Notes: generated from the letters alone by a model not told the origin. A stretch of DNA of 64,000 bases from Epiperipatus broadwayi (GCA_028023455.1 JAQFVV010012509.1:2420001-2484000); one strand, 5' to 3'; numbered from the stretch's first letter, positions 50,201-59,506 are shown. Made by a program: numbers and translations.

Positions 50201-53200
50201 TTTCAAACAGATCCAGGGACCATAGGGAATGGGCCAGCCTTAATTTTTTTTTAATATCAACTCTTGAATCTATTGAGCTATTTCCGAAGTGGAGGTAGAT
50301 TTTGCATCCATGTGCATTTCACATTTTCATGGTTACTGTTAATTTTCTTCTGCTGGTTTAAATTCTCTTCTCTGTCTGGATCTATCTCTTTCTGTTTAAA
50401 CTTTTTGTTTCCATATTTCATTGGTATTTCACTAGTACATGGAATGGGAGATGAAGATGTTGATTTATTTAATAGGAGACTCCCTTCATGGACTAGACTG
50501 ATTCCTACAACGATGTATTGCCCATGTTCTCTTACTATTTTCAGAGCATTACTTTTCTGCCACGATCTATAGGATCAGTAACATTGGTTTTGGTGTTGAT
50601 ACAACCGATAAACACATAACCAATTCTAGATGACTGCTGGCCTAACATGGAGGGTTTGTTTCTCCATCTTAATTCTGGTATCTCATGTCTAGTGCATTTA
50701 AGAACTCTGCAACCTCTTCACTGGTTTTTCAGTCTGTGCTTGTGACCATCTGCTTCATCCAGAATAGTAAATTATGTCGGATTATCCTTATTATCTGACT
50801 TTCTGTCATGCCACGTTCTGATAAAGTTCATGACACTGCCACCTGCTGTCTAAAAAACTGGGTGTATGTTTCACACCCTTTAATATAGAATCTTTCCTGC
50901 ATGATCTGGTATTTAATTGCTTCTTGCCCCTCTTCTGACCAGAAATTAGAATCTGATTCCTATATTCCGAGTATGAGATTGGCTTATTTATTACAGGGTT
51001 TAACCCATTCTTTAACAAATTCATTCAAATGGTTGTATGCAATCACAACTTACTCTGTCATTTGCATCAGCTGGTTTAAGTAATTTTCCAAGCTATCCAT
51101 GAGTTTCATCGGCGTTTCCCGCCTCATCTCTGAAAGTTTGAATTTTTAAAAATTAATACAATTGATATTGTCAAAATATATATTGCCCTTTAACCATTGT
51201 ATCATCTTGACTTCCTATTGGCTTCATGTCTACTATAACCGATTTGCTTTCTTCTTTAAATTGTTTTATTGTCTCATCGAACCAATTTCTCATATCTTCC
51301 TTCAATTTAGTGTTGTCAACTTTAATATCATTCATAGTGACAACTACCTCTTCCTATGTTTTCTAAATCCTGTATTGAGTACTCAAAAGTTCTGCTTTTA
51401 ATAAAGAGCCTTGAATTTGAAGTACCTCTACCTTTTCTTCTTTCAGTTCCAGCTTTTCCAGTCTCTGCTATACTTAAGACCGTTTCTTGCAGTTGATCTT
51501 CATATGATTTAACAGATTCATGAACCATATTTTTATTCACATGCAAAGTTTTCTCTATGGACTCCATATTCTTTTGCACATTCATTTATTTGCTTTTTTT
51601 AATTATTATTATCTCCAGTTATATTATCTTGTACACCATGAAATTTTTCTTTCATTTCTTTATGCATTTTTTCAATCTTCTTATCTCTACTATTTTTTAA
51701 TTCTGTCTGCATTTCTTCAATCTTCTCACTATCTATTTTTTTTTTTGGTTTTGGTTATACAGTTCTTTAAATTTTTTATCTCATGTTTCATCATTTTTTC
51801 TCTATTTATGATTTGCACAATTTTCTCTATTTCTCTACAGTATTATAAATTAATAGCACATGCACTCAGTCCCTTCCACCACAATGTTTTCTATCTTTGC
51901 CTTTATGTTCTCTTTATGCCATTTATTTTCTGGTTAAAAAGCAACAATACAATTTCTTTTTTTTTTTTTTTGTTTGCCTTTTATTTCTAATGTACAACAA
52001 TATTGTAACGGATCGTTACAATATATTAGTCTTTTTTATACGAAAGGGGTTGTTTAAGCCATCTACACTATTGAAGCGCCAGTTATGTTTCCTTACATGT
52101 ACTGACATAAAATAAATCAATTATCCTTATGTGTACTGACAATATACTTCCTCTTCAGTTGGTACCAATTTGTATCATTAAAAATGCATAGTAATTCTTT
52201 AACCAACCTTATGTAGTGGTAATATCTCAGTAATTCGGATTTGATTTCTAACCAATCATATATATAATAAGTATAAAATATTCAAGGTTCCCCAAGCATA
52301 TATCTATGATGATCAATATGTGTGCTCTCACATGTGTGTTGGTATTATCATGTTTAAACTAGGAAAATTAAAATTACTCCAAAGTATTTTGTTTGTTTTA
52401 GGTTTCTATTTACAGAAACATCAGGCACCAAGCCTCCTCAAACAGATAATGTTACTTGGAATTATTTTAAGATAATAGTCATCATCATTTATTAATTTCT
52501 ATCATAACACTCCAGCACACCAACCATTGGTTTCCATCTTCTCAGAGTTGTGGATATTTTTATGGACTAGCATATATGTGTGTTAAGGGTATAATATTTA
52601 ATAATATATAAAACAACATGAACAGATGGTTTAATAAATAATAAAATAGCCAGTGAATTTGGTGTTAATTTTCTTGCCAGAACTGATTCTCCAAACTGCT
52701 GATTTTTGAGGATTGGTGCTTAGGCCTGTTTCTTTGGTAAATTGTTAAATGGTTTAATAAATAATAAAATAGTCATTTATTAACAAAACAAAGTGTAAGT
52801 AGTTTGATTGTAGTTCGATTAAATAAATTTCAACTGTAAAGAGTTTATATATTTTATTCTCTCTTCGTTTACTAATTTCACAATCAATCATAAAATAATC
52901 AGTTCCAACCAACAAATTCATATATATAGTTTTCCCCATTTCATAATTTTCTGTATAAATATATAAAAAAATCAATCATTTAATATTAAATCCGTTTTCA
53001 ATAATCAAATTCAGATATTTAATTTCATCCCAGTTAGCAACTTCATGTATAAATATAAAAATTATTAAGATATTTCTATTCCAACTGCATCTATTTCCAT
53101 TCTTTTTATAACTCCGCTCACATGTGTATGTATATATGAAGTGAAACATAACTCATCCTTTGAATTACTTTCAATTTAAATTTATGATCGTAATTCACAG

Positions 53201-55870
53201 ATAAAAGTCAGTTTACTCTTGCATAATATTGAATTTATTTTAATCTTCAGAAATTTAATATCTTTTAATATTAGAAAAAGAAATAACTTAATCTTTTTAA
53301 TATCTGAATATCTTGCCATTCACCAACTTTAGCAGTCTCTCTCCTGAGGTTTACATGCGTTTTCTTTTTCGTAATTACCTTGATCCTTTCATAGATTTTT
53401 CCAGAAACATATCTTTCTTCTTTTCACACTTTAGACAAGTATATTAGCTTTGTATTAGTGTATTACGTATCAAATACATGTATATTTTCAGCAACTTAGC
53501 TGCTTAGTCTGGTCTTTTTCTTTTCTGACAAATTATAAGAGTTAGAACTCATTTCTCATAGGCTTTATTTACTGGACTGGGCGGTATCCTTAGGGTTTTC
53601 AACCACTTGTTTTGCATAGCCATTTATGTTAAAATATTTCCTAATATAATAAAACATGTTTACAGCTTCTTTTCCAATTAACAGCAAGGTAAATTCTTCT
53701 GTGCATTGCACAGTTCCACTGCTTTACCATAGATTTTGCAGTATAGAATTCCATTAATTCTCACTGGAACAAAACCCACTGTTGATTGTTTTTCTGTCTG
53801 CCCCATTATCTATTCGCCATACCATAATGTAGATTATCTTCTTTGTTATCTATAGCACGTACCATAATAACAATTAATTTTGCATCACAAAGAAAAATAT
53901 TCTCTAGTATTCTTTAGCAAAAGAAATAAATAGCAGTTTGCCTTTTTTTGTTTACATATTACAAAAATAAAATTATTTGTTGACATTTCTTATTGTATTC
54001 ATAATTCTTTTTCCTTTATTTAAAAATCACTATACTCTTTTCCATCAAAATCAATAAGATTTTATTTCAACATGATTAGGAACAAGTTAAACTAAAAAAA
54101 AAATATCTCAAAATACCGTTTTATTTACTATAGGTATGCGTAAGTGCACACACATGCATTTTTCTTGAAATCTTATTATGTAGCATTTGCTGCCACTAGA
54201 ATGTTTTAAAATCGAGCAAATAGATTGTTATTTTTAATTTAGATTTAGTAATTTTTGTTCATACAAAGTTCAATATTATGGGTTTTTTTTCCCAAAATAA
54301 TAATAACGATAACTAAATCATAATATTATGAATGTAATTTTTTTGTTACAAGCGAAGTACATTTAGTAAAAATTTTAATCCATCAAAGGGAGTAAATACA
54401 TTGGACAGTTTTAAATTAATGTATACATTTTAAAATGTAATATTGTATTAATATAATTGGTTGTTGTATCATTAAAATTTGATTTTAATTATTTATTACA
54501 CTGAATGAAATTTGTTTTTTTGGTTTTATAATCATTAACAACAAAAATCTTTAATTTGGGTATGTCACTTGTAGTCCCTATTTGAGATTATTAGGTGTGT
54601 AAAATAGTCAAATATTAATTTTTATATTTAGTGTATGATAATAGAATTGGCATTATAAGGAATTAATGATGAGAATTAGGTAAGTTGTGGGAGAATTATG
54701 GCCATATAACAAAGTTTAATAGTTGTGCTCAAATCACATTTTCATCAATAATAAATTCAAACCACTATTATTGCATTACTCTTTGGCTGAATTTTAGAGA
54801 TGATTTAACTAGTTAAAGTGCATATTTGTAGAATAAGGTATTTTCATTTAGGCATATGAAGATATAGTTAAGATAACTTAATAAGTATAAAGTTATCACC
54901 TCAGTATGGAAAACTCATTGAGTGCTTGAAAAATGATCAATGTTATAAATGTACATTCACTCTAGTTTATTTCCATTTTGATATGGTAAAGTGGTTATAT
55001 CTCATATTGTTGTATTTGTTATACAGTACTGTAGTTGGTGAAATCATTTAGTTTTTTATTTACAATGTTTAGCTAGAAGTAGTTAAAAATATTGTCATTA
55101 GAATATTTGTGTTCTTTATTTAATTGTATAAACATCGACTGTTTATTAATCCTTATAGATTTTTAGCTAAGAAGTTAATAGATTTGCTTTTCTATGGACA
55201 GATCTGGATTAATTGTTAGAATTATTTTCACCATGAGACAGAACATTATTTATTTACCTCTATATATGCTTTTCCCATACTATTGTAGAGTATGTGTGTG
55301 CTAGTATATTTAGGTTTTACATATTTTTCTATATTATTATTTTATTTTTAGTTTTATTTACACATTTAATGTATTTTTTTGGTTTTTCTTTTATTATTCC
55401 AGGTACTGTCACAAATGTATTTAAGTACTTATTATTTAAGTTGATTTTGCTTGTAATTATTAGTTGCGATTCATTTATCTATAAAATTTTTAGTTTGGTA
55501 AGGGGTCTTGTATTAGATCATGGAGCTCGGCACCCAGATATGAAGAAAAAAGCTACTAATGCATACATTTTAACATGTAATGTGTCTATGGAATATGAAA
55601 AAAGGTGAATAAAGAAAATATGCTATTCGTTTTTCAAATGTTAGCAGCTTTTAATTTATGCTTGTATACTATATCTCAGAAAGAAAAAAATTTTTTTTTT
55701 TATTTTCCAGTGAAGTTAATTCTGGATTTTTCTATAAATCAGCTGAAGAAAGAGAAAAATTGGTTCTTGCTGAACGTCAGTTTATTGAAAATCGTGTAAA
55801 AAAAGTTATAGAATTAAAGAAAAAAGTTTGTGATGGAACTAATAAAAATTTTGTTGTCATCAATCAAAAA
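23158..55870 (+). CDS. CCT6: CCT6, TCP-1/CCT chaperonin subunit zeta (spliced, 3' partial)
   Basis: Encodes the zeta subunit of the eight-subunit cytosolic chaperonin TRiC/CCT, which folds actin, tubulin and other proteins using ATP. Join: 23158-23294, 28353-28416, 33539-33673, 37649-37708, 42407-42520, 43042-43145, 55494-55604, 55711-55870. The 885 nt give 295 codons without a stop, about 55% of the usual ~530 residues, with phase kept at every GT-AG junction. The start codon has A at -3 and G at +4, and the first residues match the family N-terminus ([15 protein letters not shown]). Visible ATP-site motifs are [10 protein letters not shown] in exon 1 and [11 protein letters not shown] in exon 3; exon 7 has [15 protein letters not shown], typical of zeta subunits. 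The equatorial N-terminal half, the intermediate domain and the start of the apical domain are covered. The rest of the apical domain and the C-terminal equatorial part are not in the window. Identification is from recognised family sequence and is very secure. Confidence 0.97.
24430..24900 (+). pseudogene. Possible Gypsy-type gag/protease relic
   Basis: A frame at about 24529-24597 reads [18 protein letters not shown], resembling CCHC zinc knuckles of gag. About 230 bp on, a frame reads [18 protein letters not shown], like the region after the active site in Gypsy proteases. Many stops. Lies in CCT6 intron 1. Confidence 0.4.
25640..25930 (+). pseudogene. LINE 3' relic
   Basis: Frames with KLNWTYIKK and [10 protein letters not shown] resemble the GH..R/W.DDI C-terminal region of RTE/CR1-type elements, ending near repeated ATTGATGAATTAATGATT. 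Strongly decayed. Confidence 0.4.
26864..27096. mobile_element. Foldback family A element, ribozyme-less form
   Basis: 233 bp between 12-bp direct repeats TAGGTAATAGAT (26852-26863 and 27097-27108). The left terminus is full (CACTAAACATCACATAATCACC); the right ends at GCCTGTTTTAAT. The arms meet at a short tip near 26996-27005 with no hammerhead. Confidence 0.88.
27109..27122 (+). repeat. Run of 14 C
   Basis: An uninterrupted C homopolymer immediately after the right target duplication of the foldback element, in otherwise AT-rich DNA. Length may be inexact in the assembly. Confidence 0.9.
28353..28416 (+). CDS. CCT6: CCT6 exon 2
   Basis: 64 nt after an acceptor ending AAAAAAAG. Reads [22 protein letters not shown] with exon 1, the conserved stretch after the first ATP motif. 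Ends on a whole codon before GTAATT. The polypyrimidine tract is separated from the AG by about ten A residues, which is unusual. Confidence 0.95.
28720..29460 (+). pseudogene. Old RTE-type LINE relic
   Basis: Codons in the order of the LINE at 16610-20225 are visible: [11 protein letters not shown] and RNE.DSFMEL (endonuclease end), then near 29325-29440 a stretch like [16 protein letters not shown] and YEQSF (RT motif A area). Stops throughout. In CCT6 intron 2. Confidence 0.5.
29700..33538. other. CCT6 intron 2 remainder
   Basis: AT-rich intron DNA. It includes one copy of the repeat also seen at 44930-45240 (30815-30900, CCCGAAAGCGCT ... GTGCGTAGAGCAC). No gene recognised. Confidence 0.5.
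33539..33673 (+). CDS. CCT6: CCT6 exon 3
   Basis: 135 nt (45 codons), acceptor TTTAG, donor GAA|GTAAGT. Carries [11 protein letters not shown] and the catalytic GDGTT motif ([11 protein letters not shown]) that contacts ATP, followed by [11 protein letters not shown]. Confidence 0.96.
34204..35191. mobile_element. hAT-type DNA transposon, 988 bp, with target duplication
   Basis: The left end CAGTGGTGGCTGTGAAC and right end (reverse complement) CAGTGGCGGCTCGTAAC are hAT-like terminal repeats. A perfect 8-bp direct repeat ATAATGAA flanks it (34196-34203 and 35192-35199). No transposase frame was recognised, so it is non-autonomous or too decayed. In CCT6 intron 3. Confidence 0.85.
35200..36810. 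other. CCT6 intron 3, AT-rich, no feature
   Basis: Only A/T runs and a short TG/TA microsatellite near 35400-35422. Confidence 0.5.
36917..36957 (-). ncRNA. Hammerhead ribozyme, family B left arm
   Basis: The minus strand has CCTCG, CTGAGGA, CGCCAGTAGCA (short GC/GC stem II), GAA, ACTGAT, C, TGGAG. The triplet before cleavage is GAT-C rather than GTC, and stem I has a C/A mismatch, so activity is doubtful. Confidence 0.5.
37055..37094 (+). ncRNA. Hammerhead ribozyme, family B right arm
   Basis: ACCTCA, CTGAGGT (last core A changed to T), GAA (37079-37081), ACCAGT, C17 at 37088, TGGGAT. Five of six stem I positions pair. Core change suggests reduced or lost activity. Confidence 0.5.
37357..37545 (+). 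mobile_element. Foldback family B, right-half copy
   Basis: Begins inside the family at ATAGTTATACATTAG and continues to CTCGCAAATAAGC-complement and TATATATAACATC. A truncated direct repeat of the right half of the element at 36811-37200, about 160 bp downstream of it. CCT6 exon 4 starts about 100 bp later. Confidence 0.75.
37435..37474 (+). ncRNA. Hammerhead ribozyme, family B, best copy
   Basis: ATCTCA, CTGAGGA, AGTCAGTAGCA, GAA, ACCGGT (self-complementary stem III), C17 at 37468, TGGGGT. Stem I pairs at all six positions with wobbles. Stem II is very short. Confidence 0.65.
37649..37708 (+). CDS. CCT6: CCT6 exon 4
   Basis: 60 nt (20 codons), acceptor TTACAG, donor GAG|GTAAAA. Encodes [20 protein letters not shown], matching the family GLHPRIITEGFE region. 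Foldback elements lie about 100 bp and more upstream in intron 3. Confidence 0.95.
37709..40290. other. CCT6 intron 4, first part
   Basis: AT-rich. A less AT-rich block at 38550-38940 looks like part of an unidentified repeat (CCTGCAGGCCCTTAAGG; CTTGGTTACCTCCAGGAGCC) but no motif identifies it. Confidence 0.4.
40300..41390 (+). mobile_element. LINE 3' fragment with GC-rich flanks
   Basis: A coding remnant (40437-41093) lies between GC-richer blocks that repeat TGGCGCTG-type words (40310-40410 and 41200-41340), probably untranslated regions of the same element. Target duplications not found. In CCT6 intron 4. Confidence 0.6.
40437..41093 (+). pseudogene. LINE C-terminal protein remnant
   Basis: One frame is open from ATG at 40437 except for a TAG near 40575; the open 3' part (40683-41093) has 136 codons. 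It shows [15 protein letters not shown] and then a Cys/His cluster [17 protein letters not shown], the layout seen at the C-terminus of several non-LTR retrotransposons. Clade not determined. Confidence 0.6.
41395..42406. other. CCT6 intron 4, last part
   Basis: AT-rich with T-runs. Around 42220-42290 the words TTCATACACTCTCTAGTCTCAG and AATTTTATTGGTCAATTGCTGC are the complement of 18380-18420, a short minus-strand piece of the RTE LINE. Confidence 0.45.
42407..42520 (+). CDS. CCT6: CCT6 exon 5
   Basis: 114 nt (38 codons), acceptor AAATAG, donor GAG|GTAAGC. Includes [20 protein letters not shown], the conserved ARTSL.TK.H stretch of the family. Confidence 0.96.
43042..43145 (+). CDS. CCT6: CCT6 exon 6
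   Basis: 104 nt, acceptor CTCTAG, donor TC|GTAAGT, ending in phase 2. Encodes [18 protein letters not shown] and [12 protein letters not shown]. Intron 6, which follows, is about 12.3 kb and is the largest complete intron here. Confidence 0.95.
43955..44375 (+). pseudogene. LINE C-terminal region (frameshifted)
   Basis: Two frames join near 44060. The second has [15 protein letters not shown] followed by [17 protein letters not shown], a Cys/His cluster typical of the region after the RT in R1/Jockey/CR1-type LINEs. Stops at 44373. Clade not certain. Confidence 0.65.
43955..44675 (+). mobile_element. 5'-truncated LINE with 14-bp target duplication
   Basis: 721 bp between perfect direct repeats ATATTCTAAATCTT (43941-43954 and 44676-44689). 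Codes for a decayed LINE C-terminus, then a 3' UTR ending AATAAAATTTCCTTTTGAAAG (polyadenylation-type signal near 44656). Classic dead-on-arrival insertion in CCT6 intron 6. Confidence 0.82.
44930..45240 (-). repeat. Two tandem units of an unnamed repeat
   Basis: Units at about 44945-45020 and 45150-45225, some 205 bp apart. On the minus strand each has CCCGAAAGC(G/A)CTAAGCTT or a variant, then CTTCACTGATGTGC, a loop and GAGCAC/GAGTGC, forming a small hairpin. A third diverged copy is at 30815-30900 (+). Family unknown to me. Confidence 0.6.
45641..45682 (-). ncRNA. Hammerhead ribozyme (left arm)
   Basis: TCCTCA, CTGACGA, AAGCAGCAAGCCA, GAA, ACTAGT, GTC, TGGGGA. Stem I is intact; stem II has a mismatch (AGC with GCC). 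Predicted cleavage is between 45647 and 45646. Confidence 0.68.
46049..46090 (+). ncRNA. Hammerhead ribozyme (right arm)
   Basis: TCCTCA, CTGACGA, GGC-CATAA-GCC flanked by A, GAA, ACTAGT, C17 at 46084, TGGGGA. All six stem I positions pair (one G-U). Oriented with CCT6 transcription, so intron RNA would contain it. Confidence 0.77.
46430..47200 (-). pseudogene. Gypsy-type reverse transcriptase / RNase H relic
   Basis: The minus strand has, in order, [34 protein letters not shown] (RT entry region), [16 protein letters not shown] (RT motif A), a stretch like [17 protein letters not shown] (connection region) and [13 protein letters not shown] (start of RNase H). Frames shift several times. 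Recognised from Ty3/Gypsy pol motifs. In CCT6 intron 6, antisense to the gene. Confidence 0.78.
47906..48251. mobile_element. Foldback family A element with one hammerhead
   Basis: 346 bp between direct repeats TTAGGTTTCTATTTA (47891-47905) and TTAGGTTTATATTTA (48252-48266), one mismatch in 15. The matching uninserted site is present in the sister repeat near 52399-52413. The left arm has a large deletion (CTAGAGTTTTGTATAG), so only the right hammerhead remains. The right terminus is complete (GTCATGTGATGTTTA). Confidence 0.93.
48051..48092 (+). ncRNA. Hammerhead ribozyme with canonical CTGATGA
   Basis: TCCTCA, CTGATGA (the commonest natural core), GGC-CACAA-GCC, GAA, ACTAGT, C17 at 48086, TGGGGA. 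Best match to the hammerhead consensus in this window apart from the A/A at the base of stem II. Confidence 0.78.
49800..51600 (-). pseudogene. gag-like relic of an LTR retrotransposon
   Basis: The minus strand has an N-terminal coiled-coil-like piece (51328-51585, [15 protein letters not shown]). It is followed by 50760-51024 with [34 protein letters not shown], then [14 protein letters not shown], the order seen in the capsid region of Gypsy gag proteins. Spaced Cys residues near 49830-50060 could be decayed zinc knuckles. Many stops and shifts. Placement relative to the RT relic fits one minus-strand element. Confidence 0.55.
52245..54202. repeat. 2-kb direct repeat, copy 2
   Basis: Same sequence as 47699-49786 without the foldback insertion. 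The minus strand near 53700-53790 reads [15 protein letters not shown], loosely like the start of a retroviral-type protease, but the rest is not coding. It may be an LTR or a duplicated internal segment of the Gypsy relic. Confidence 0.8.
54203..55493. other. CCT6 intron 6, last part
   Basis: AT-rich intron DNA with no recognisable feature. Confidence 0.5.
55494..55604 (+). CDS. CCT6: CCT6 exon 7
   Basis: 111 nt, acceptor TTTTTAG, donor AG|GTGAAT. Completes the split Ser codon, then [18 protein letters not shown] and [14 protein letters not shown]. Ends in phase 2. Confidence 0.96.
55711..55870 (+). CDS. CCT6: CCT6 exon 8
   Basis: 160 nt, acceptor TTTTCCAG, donor AAA|GTAAGT. Encodes [18 protein letters not shown] and ends FVVINQK. 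The next expected residues (GIDP...) are not found downstream to 64000, so intron 8 exceeds 8.1 kb. Intron 7, before it, is only 106 bp. Confidence 0.96.
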
Positions 55871-57430
55871 GTAAGTGTTAATGAGTAAACTGGTTGAATT
55901 TAATTATATTTAAACAACTAAAAAAAGTTTATAATTTATTCTCCTCCTCCGTCCTTATTGTAATATAATAACTTAATCTTAATTATACTTCATAATGATT
56001 ACAAGATATAAAATTATGGATGTTAATTGCTAATTATGGTTCTTATTGCTTGTTGTCTATGTTTTAAGTAATTAAGCATGATTTGGTGTGGGGAAGGGGG
56101 GGGTCACATTATTTCACTAATTTTTGGTTTTGTTTTTAGCTTTGAAATCGGTCTTAAAAAGTTTCAAATTGTTACAGCATGTTGATAAATTATTATGATC
56201 ATTTTAATTATTATATTAAAAGTAAATCTATCAAATATGCAACAAATGCTTTAAGAAAGTTCAATTATACAATTATTTATATGATTTCTCTTAGCCACAC
56301 TAGCTTTCTATGGATTCACAAATATGATCATTTGTTATCCAAATTTTTTTTTTAGTTGAATAATGAATGAAATTAAGCAAGAATTTTACTAGCGTAATAT
56401 CCGTATTCAGTTCTATACCTAACGTAAGCATCCTGTGATAATAGCATAGTTTTAAAGCTGAGTTTATCTAAATGTAATCATTTGTTTTTATTTTGTATTT
56501 AAACCCTAAATACAATCATCATTGGAAATCAGTGTACTTATGAGTGAAGTCATATTGACTGATAACTCGTTATTTTCATGTGAAAATCTTGTCTTTGTTG
56601 CTTGAGAATAATATACATTAGTCATTGTCTCCCATCTGGAGTAATACATACCAACTTATCACTAATGAGTCGCAGTTCGTATATGAGCCTATGATCATAT
56701 TACTTTATGTTTTTTTGTGTTTGTCCACTCCTTTGTTTTTCTAACTACATCTTGTTATAATGAAGTACCTCTTTTTTAATTGTCTCAAGTATCTATGATA
56801 AAATCATTTATATTTTTTTTGTTCTCCTTTATAATTTCATATTGGAATAGATAGTGTTATATCTATTTAATAATCACCCATGTGGTCTTACACATGAGAG
56901 AGAGAGTGAACTGGCTAACAGTACTTATGAGATTGAAGAATAAAGGTATTCTTTTAAGGTATAAAGAAAAACATAATAATTTTATTTGTAATAAATATAA
57001 AAATAATAATAATGTAATAAGTTAGAAGGATTTAAATTTAAGAAAAATCTAAATAATATTTTATAATATAGAAAAAATAAAATAGTAAATTAATTTTTTT
57101 TATCAGAAATAAAATATTTAGAATTAGAAAAAGTATATATTTAAAATTATAAATGAAAGAATTTAAGATATATTAAAAAGAACACGTTAAAAGTAAATTA
57201 AGTAGATTAATTAAAAACAAATAAGATATTAATTCTATTTAATCTCTTTTTTTTTTTTAATTAAACCAAAATGGAGATGCTTTAATTAAACTTTAATTTT
57301 TTTAACTTTTAAGATTTTATTTTAAGGTTGCATTTTTTTTTTCTGTAGACAATAGAGTGGGAAAATAAGTCATCATTAGATAGACCTAATGACACTTTTA
57401 TCCCAATATAAGAATTTAATTAAATATATA
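55871..57430. other. CCT6 intron 8, first part
   Basis: AT-rich. Contains a G-rich run near 56090-56103 and a short GA repeat near 56897. No exon with the expected next CCT6 residues. Confidence 0.5.
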
Positions 57431-57431
57431 G

Positions 57432-59506
57432 TGTAACGGAATAGCGTTACATAGGGTTTAAAACCGAGTAAAAATAAAGATAATAATTGTCTCATTAAAT
57501 AGTCAAGGCTTTCGCATAAATTAATAAAATAACATTCTCTAAAAATATAATAAAAGAAAATATAATATGCCATTATAAATATTAATAGATAATTTCCACT
57601 TGTATATGCCACGGGGTATTTAAAAAAAAAAGGGTTTCTTTTTAATTATAATTATAGTAAAAGTAAAACTTATAGAAATGATTTTGAGAAAAGATTAAAT
57701 GCTCGACTTCTAAGTTAATGTAAATTATATTGTTCTTGTAAGACACGCACACACGTATGCACTCAAAGTGTGAATGAATAGAAGTTTGTTAACTGAGATT
57801 GCAACATGAGATTGCCTAGACCTAAAATTGCCTTAAGCACAAGGATTGAGTGAACATTTACATCGGACGCGGACCCGAACGACAACTCTAAAAATATGGA
57901 ACTCTGGGGGGAGATTGGATCCTAAGATAAGATCCATCTCCTATAAATATCATGAAAATCTATTCAAAGTTGGCTTGATATTGTTGCTTAATATGTTTTT
58001 ACGCTTAACGTGCTTGCTNNNNNNNNNNNNNNNNNNNNNNNNNNNNNNNNNNNNNNNNNNNNNNNNNNNNNNNNNNNNNNNNNNNNNNNNNNNNNNNNNN
58101 NNNNNNNNNNNNNNNNNNNNNNNNNNNNNNNNNNNNNNNNNNNNNNNNNNNNNNNNNNNNNNNNNNNNNNNNNNNNNNNNNNNNNNNNNNNNNNNNNNNN
58201 NNNNNNNNNNNNNNNNNNNNNNNNNNNNNNNNNNNNNNNNNNNNNNNNNNNNNNNNNNNNNNNNNNNNNNNNNNNNNNNNNNNNNNNNNNNNNNNNNNNN
58301 NNNNNNNNNNNNNNNNNNNNNNNNNNNNNNNNNNNNNNNNNNNNNNNNNNNNNNNNNNNNNNNNNNNNNNNNNNNNNNNNNNNNNNNNNNNNNNNNNNNN
58401 NNNNNNNNNNNNNNNNNNNNNNNNNNNNNNNNNNNNNNNNNNNNNNNNNNNNNNNNNNNNNNNNNNNNNNNNNNNNNNNNNNNNNNNNNNNNNNNNNNNN
58501 NNNNNNNNNNNNNNNNNNCCCTCCAATAAATGAATTCCTTTTGTAAACAAATAAATAATGTATTCTTTAAAATATAATCATGTTGCAAATCCCGCTACTG
58601 AAGCTGTTAGTCCATAAAATATTATTAGTAAATGATCTTATTAAAATGTGTTAATAAATAGTTTTAAACTATACGTCTGCAGTTACGTTTCATTTATTCG
58701 ATACCCATTCTATATAATATTTCCTCGATTATGTAAATATGAAGGTTTAATTAATATTAGTTTGATTATTGGCTAACTCGAAAATAAAATCATGAATCTC
58801 TTGCATATCCCTGACCACCGTGCCTAAAGAAATATTTACTAATGTTGCATCAGATGCATTGTTTCATGGATTGTAGTGTGGAACCGATAAACTATGTTCG
58901 AACTCAGTACCACGGGTGGCTTCGCTACCTTGATGGTGCTGCTGTTCTGTGTGGTAGTCGAATTGTGCACTTTGTTTACGAGTCACATGTTTTCTGACTG
59001 TTACAATATATATATATTGTGCCCTTTTCTATAGGTCAGTAATAGTCCATCTAAATAAATGTATTCTTTAAAATATAATCATGTCGCAAATCCTGCTACA
59101 GAAGCTGTTAGTCCATAAAATATTATTAGTAAATGATTGTCTTCTTAAAATGTGTTAATAAATAATTTTAAACTATATGTCTGCATTTACGTTTCATTTA
59201 TTCGATACCCATTCTATATATTTCCTCGATTATGTAAATATGAATGTTTAATTAATATTAGTTTGATTATTGGCTAACTCGAGAATAAAATCATGAGTCT
59301 CTTGCATATCCCTGACCACCATGCCTAAGGAAATATTTACTAATGTCGCATCAGATGCGTTGTTTCGTGGATTGTATTGTGGAACCGATAAACTATGTTC
59401 GAACTCGGTACCACGGGTAGCTTCGCTACTCGATGGTGCTGCTGTTCTGTATGGTGGTCGAATTCTGCACTATGTTTACGAGTCACACGTTTTCTGACCG
59501 TTACAT
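57432..59506. mobile_element. LTR-like repeats around an assembly gap
   Basis: TGTAACGG begins at 57432, and two similar 450-bp blocks (58540-59008 and 59055-59506) each end in (C/T)GTTACA, the complement of that start, as LTR ends do. The blocks share AAGCTGTTAGTCCATAAAAT, TCGATACCCATTCTATATA and GTGGAACCGATAAACTATGT. A G-rich run (57906-57914) precedes the gap. No coding frame is visible; the gap hides the centre. Confidence 0.5.
58019..58518. other. Assembly gap, 500 N
   Basis: Exactly 500 N, probably a placeholder length. Any reading frames spanning it are artefacts. Confidence 0.99.

Noticed and set aside
50264-50572. 102-codon plus frame
   Set aside because: Antisense shadow of the gag-like region; no start context or motif.
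51520-51990. 156-codon plus frame rich in Phe, Leu and Tyr
   Set aside because: It is a translation of T-rich DNA antisense to the gag-like relic. Hydrophobic composition is expected from T runs and does not indicate a membrane protein.
52009-52025. Palindrome TGTAACGGATCGTTACA as LTR ends joined
   Set aside because: It resembles the TGTAACGG start at 57432, but there is no matching second LTR or duplication here, so the link is too weak to annotate.
57846-58588. Reading frames of 178-227 codons across the N block
   Set aside because: They consist almost wholly of unknown residues from the assembly gap.
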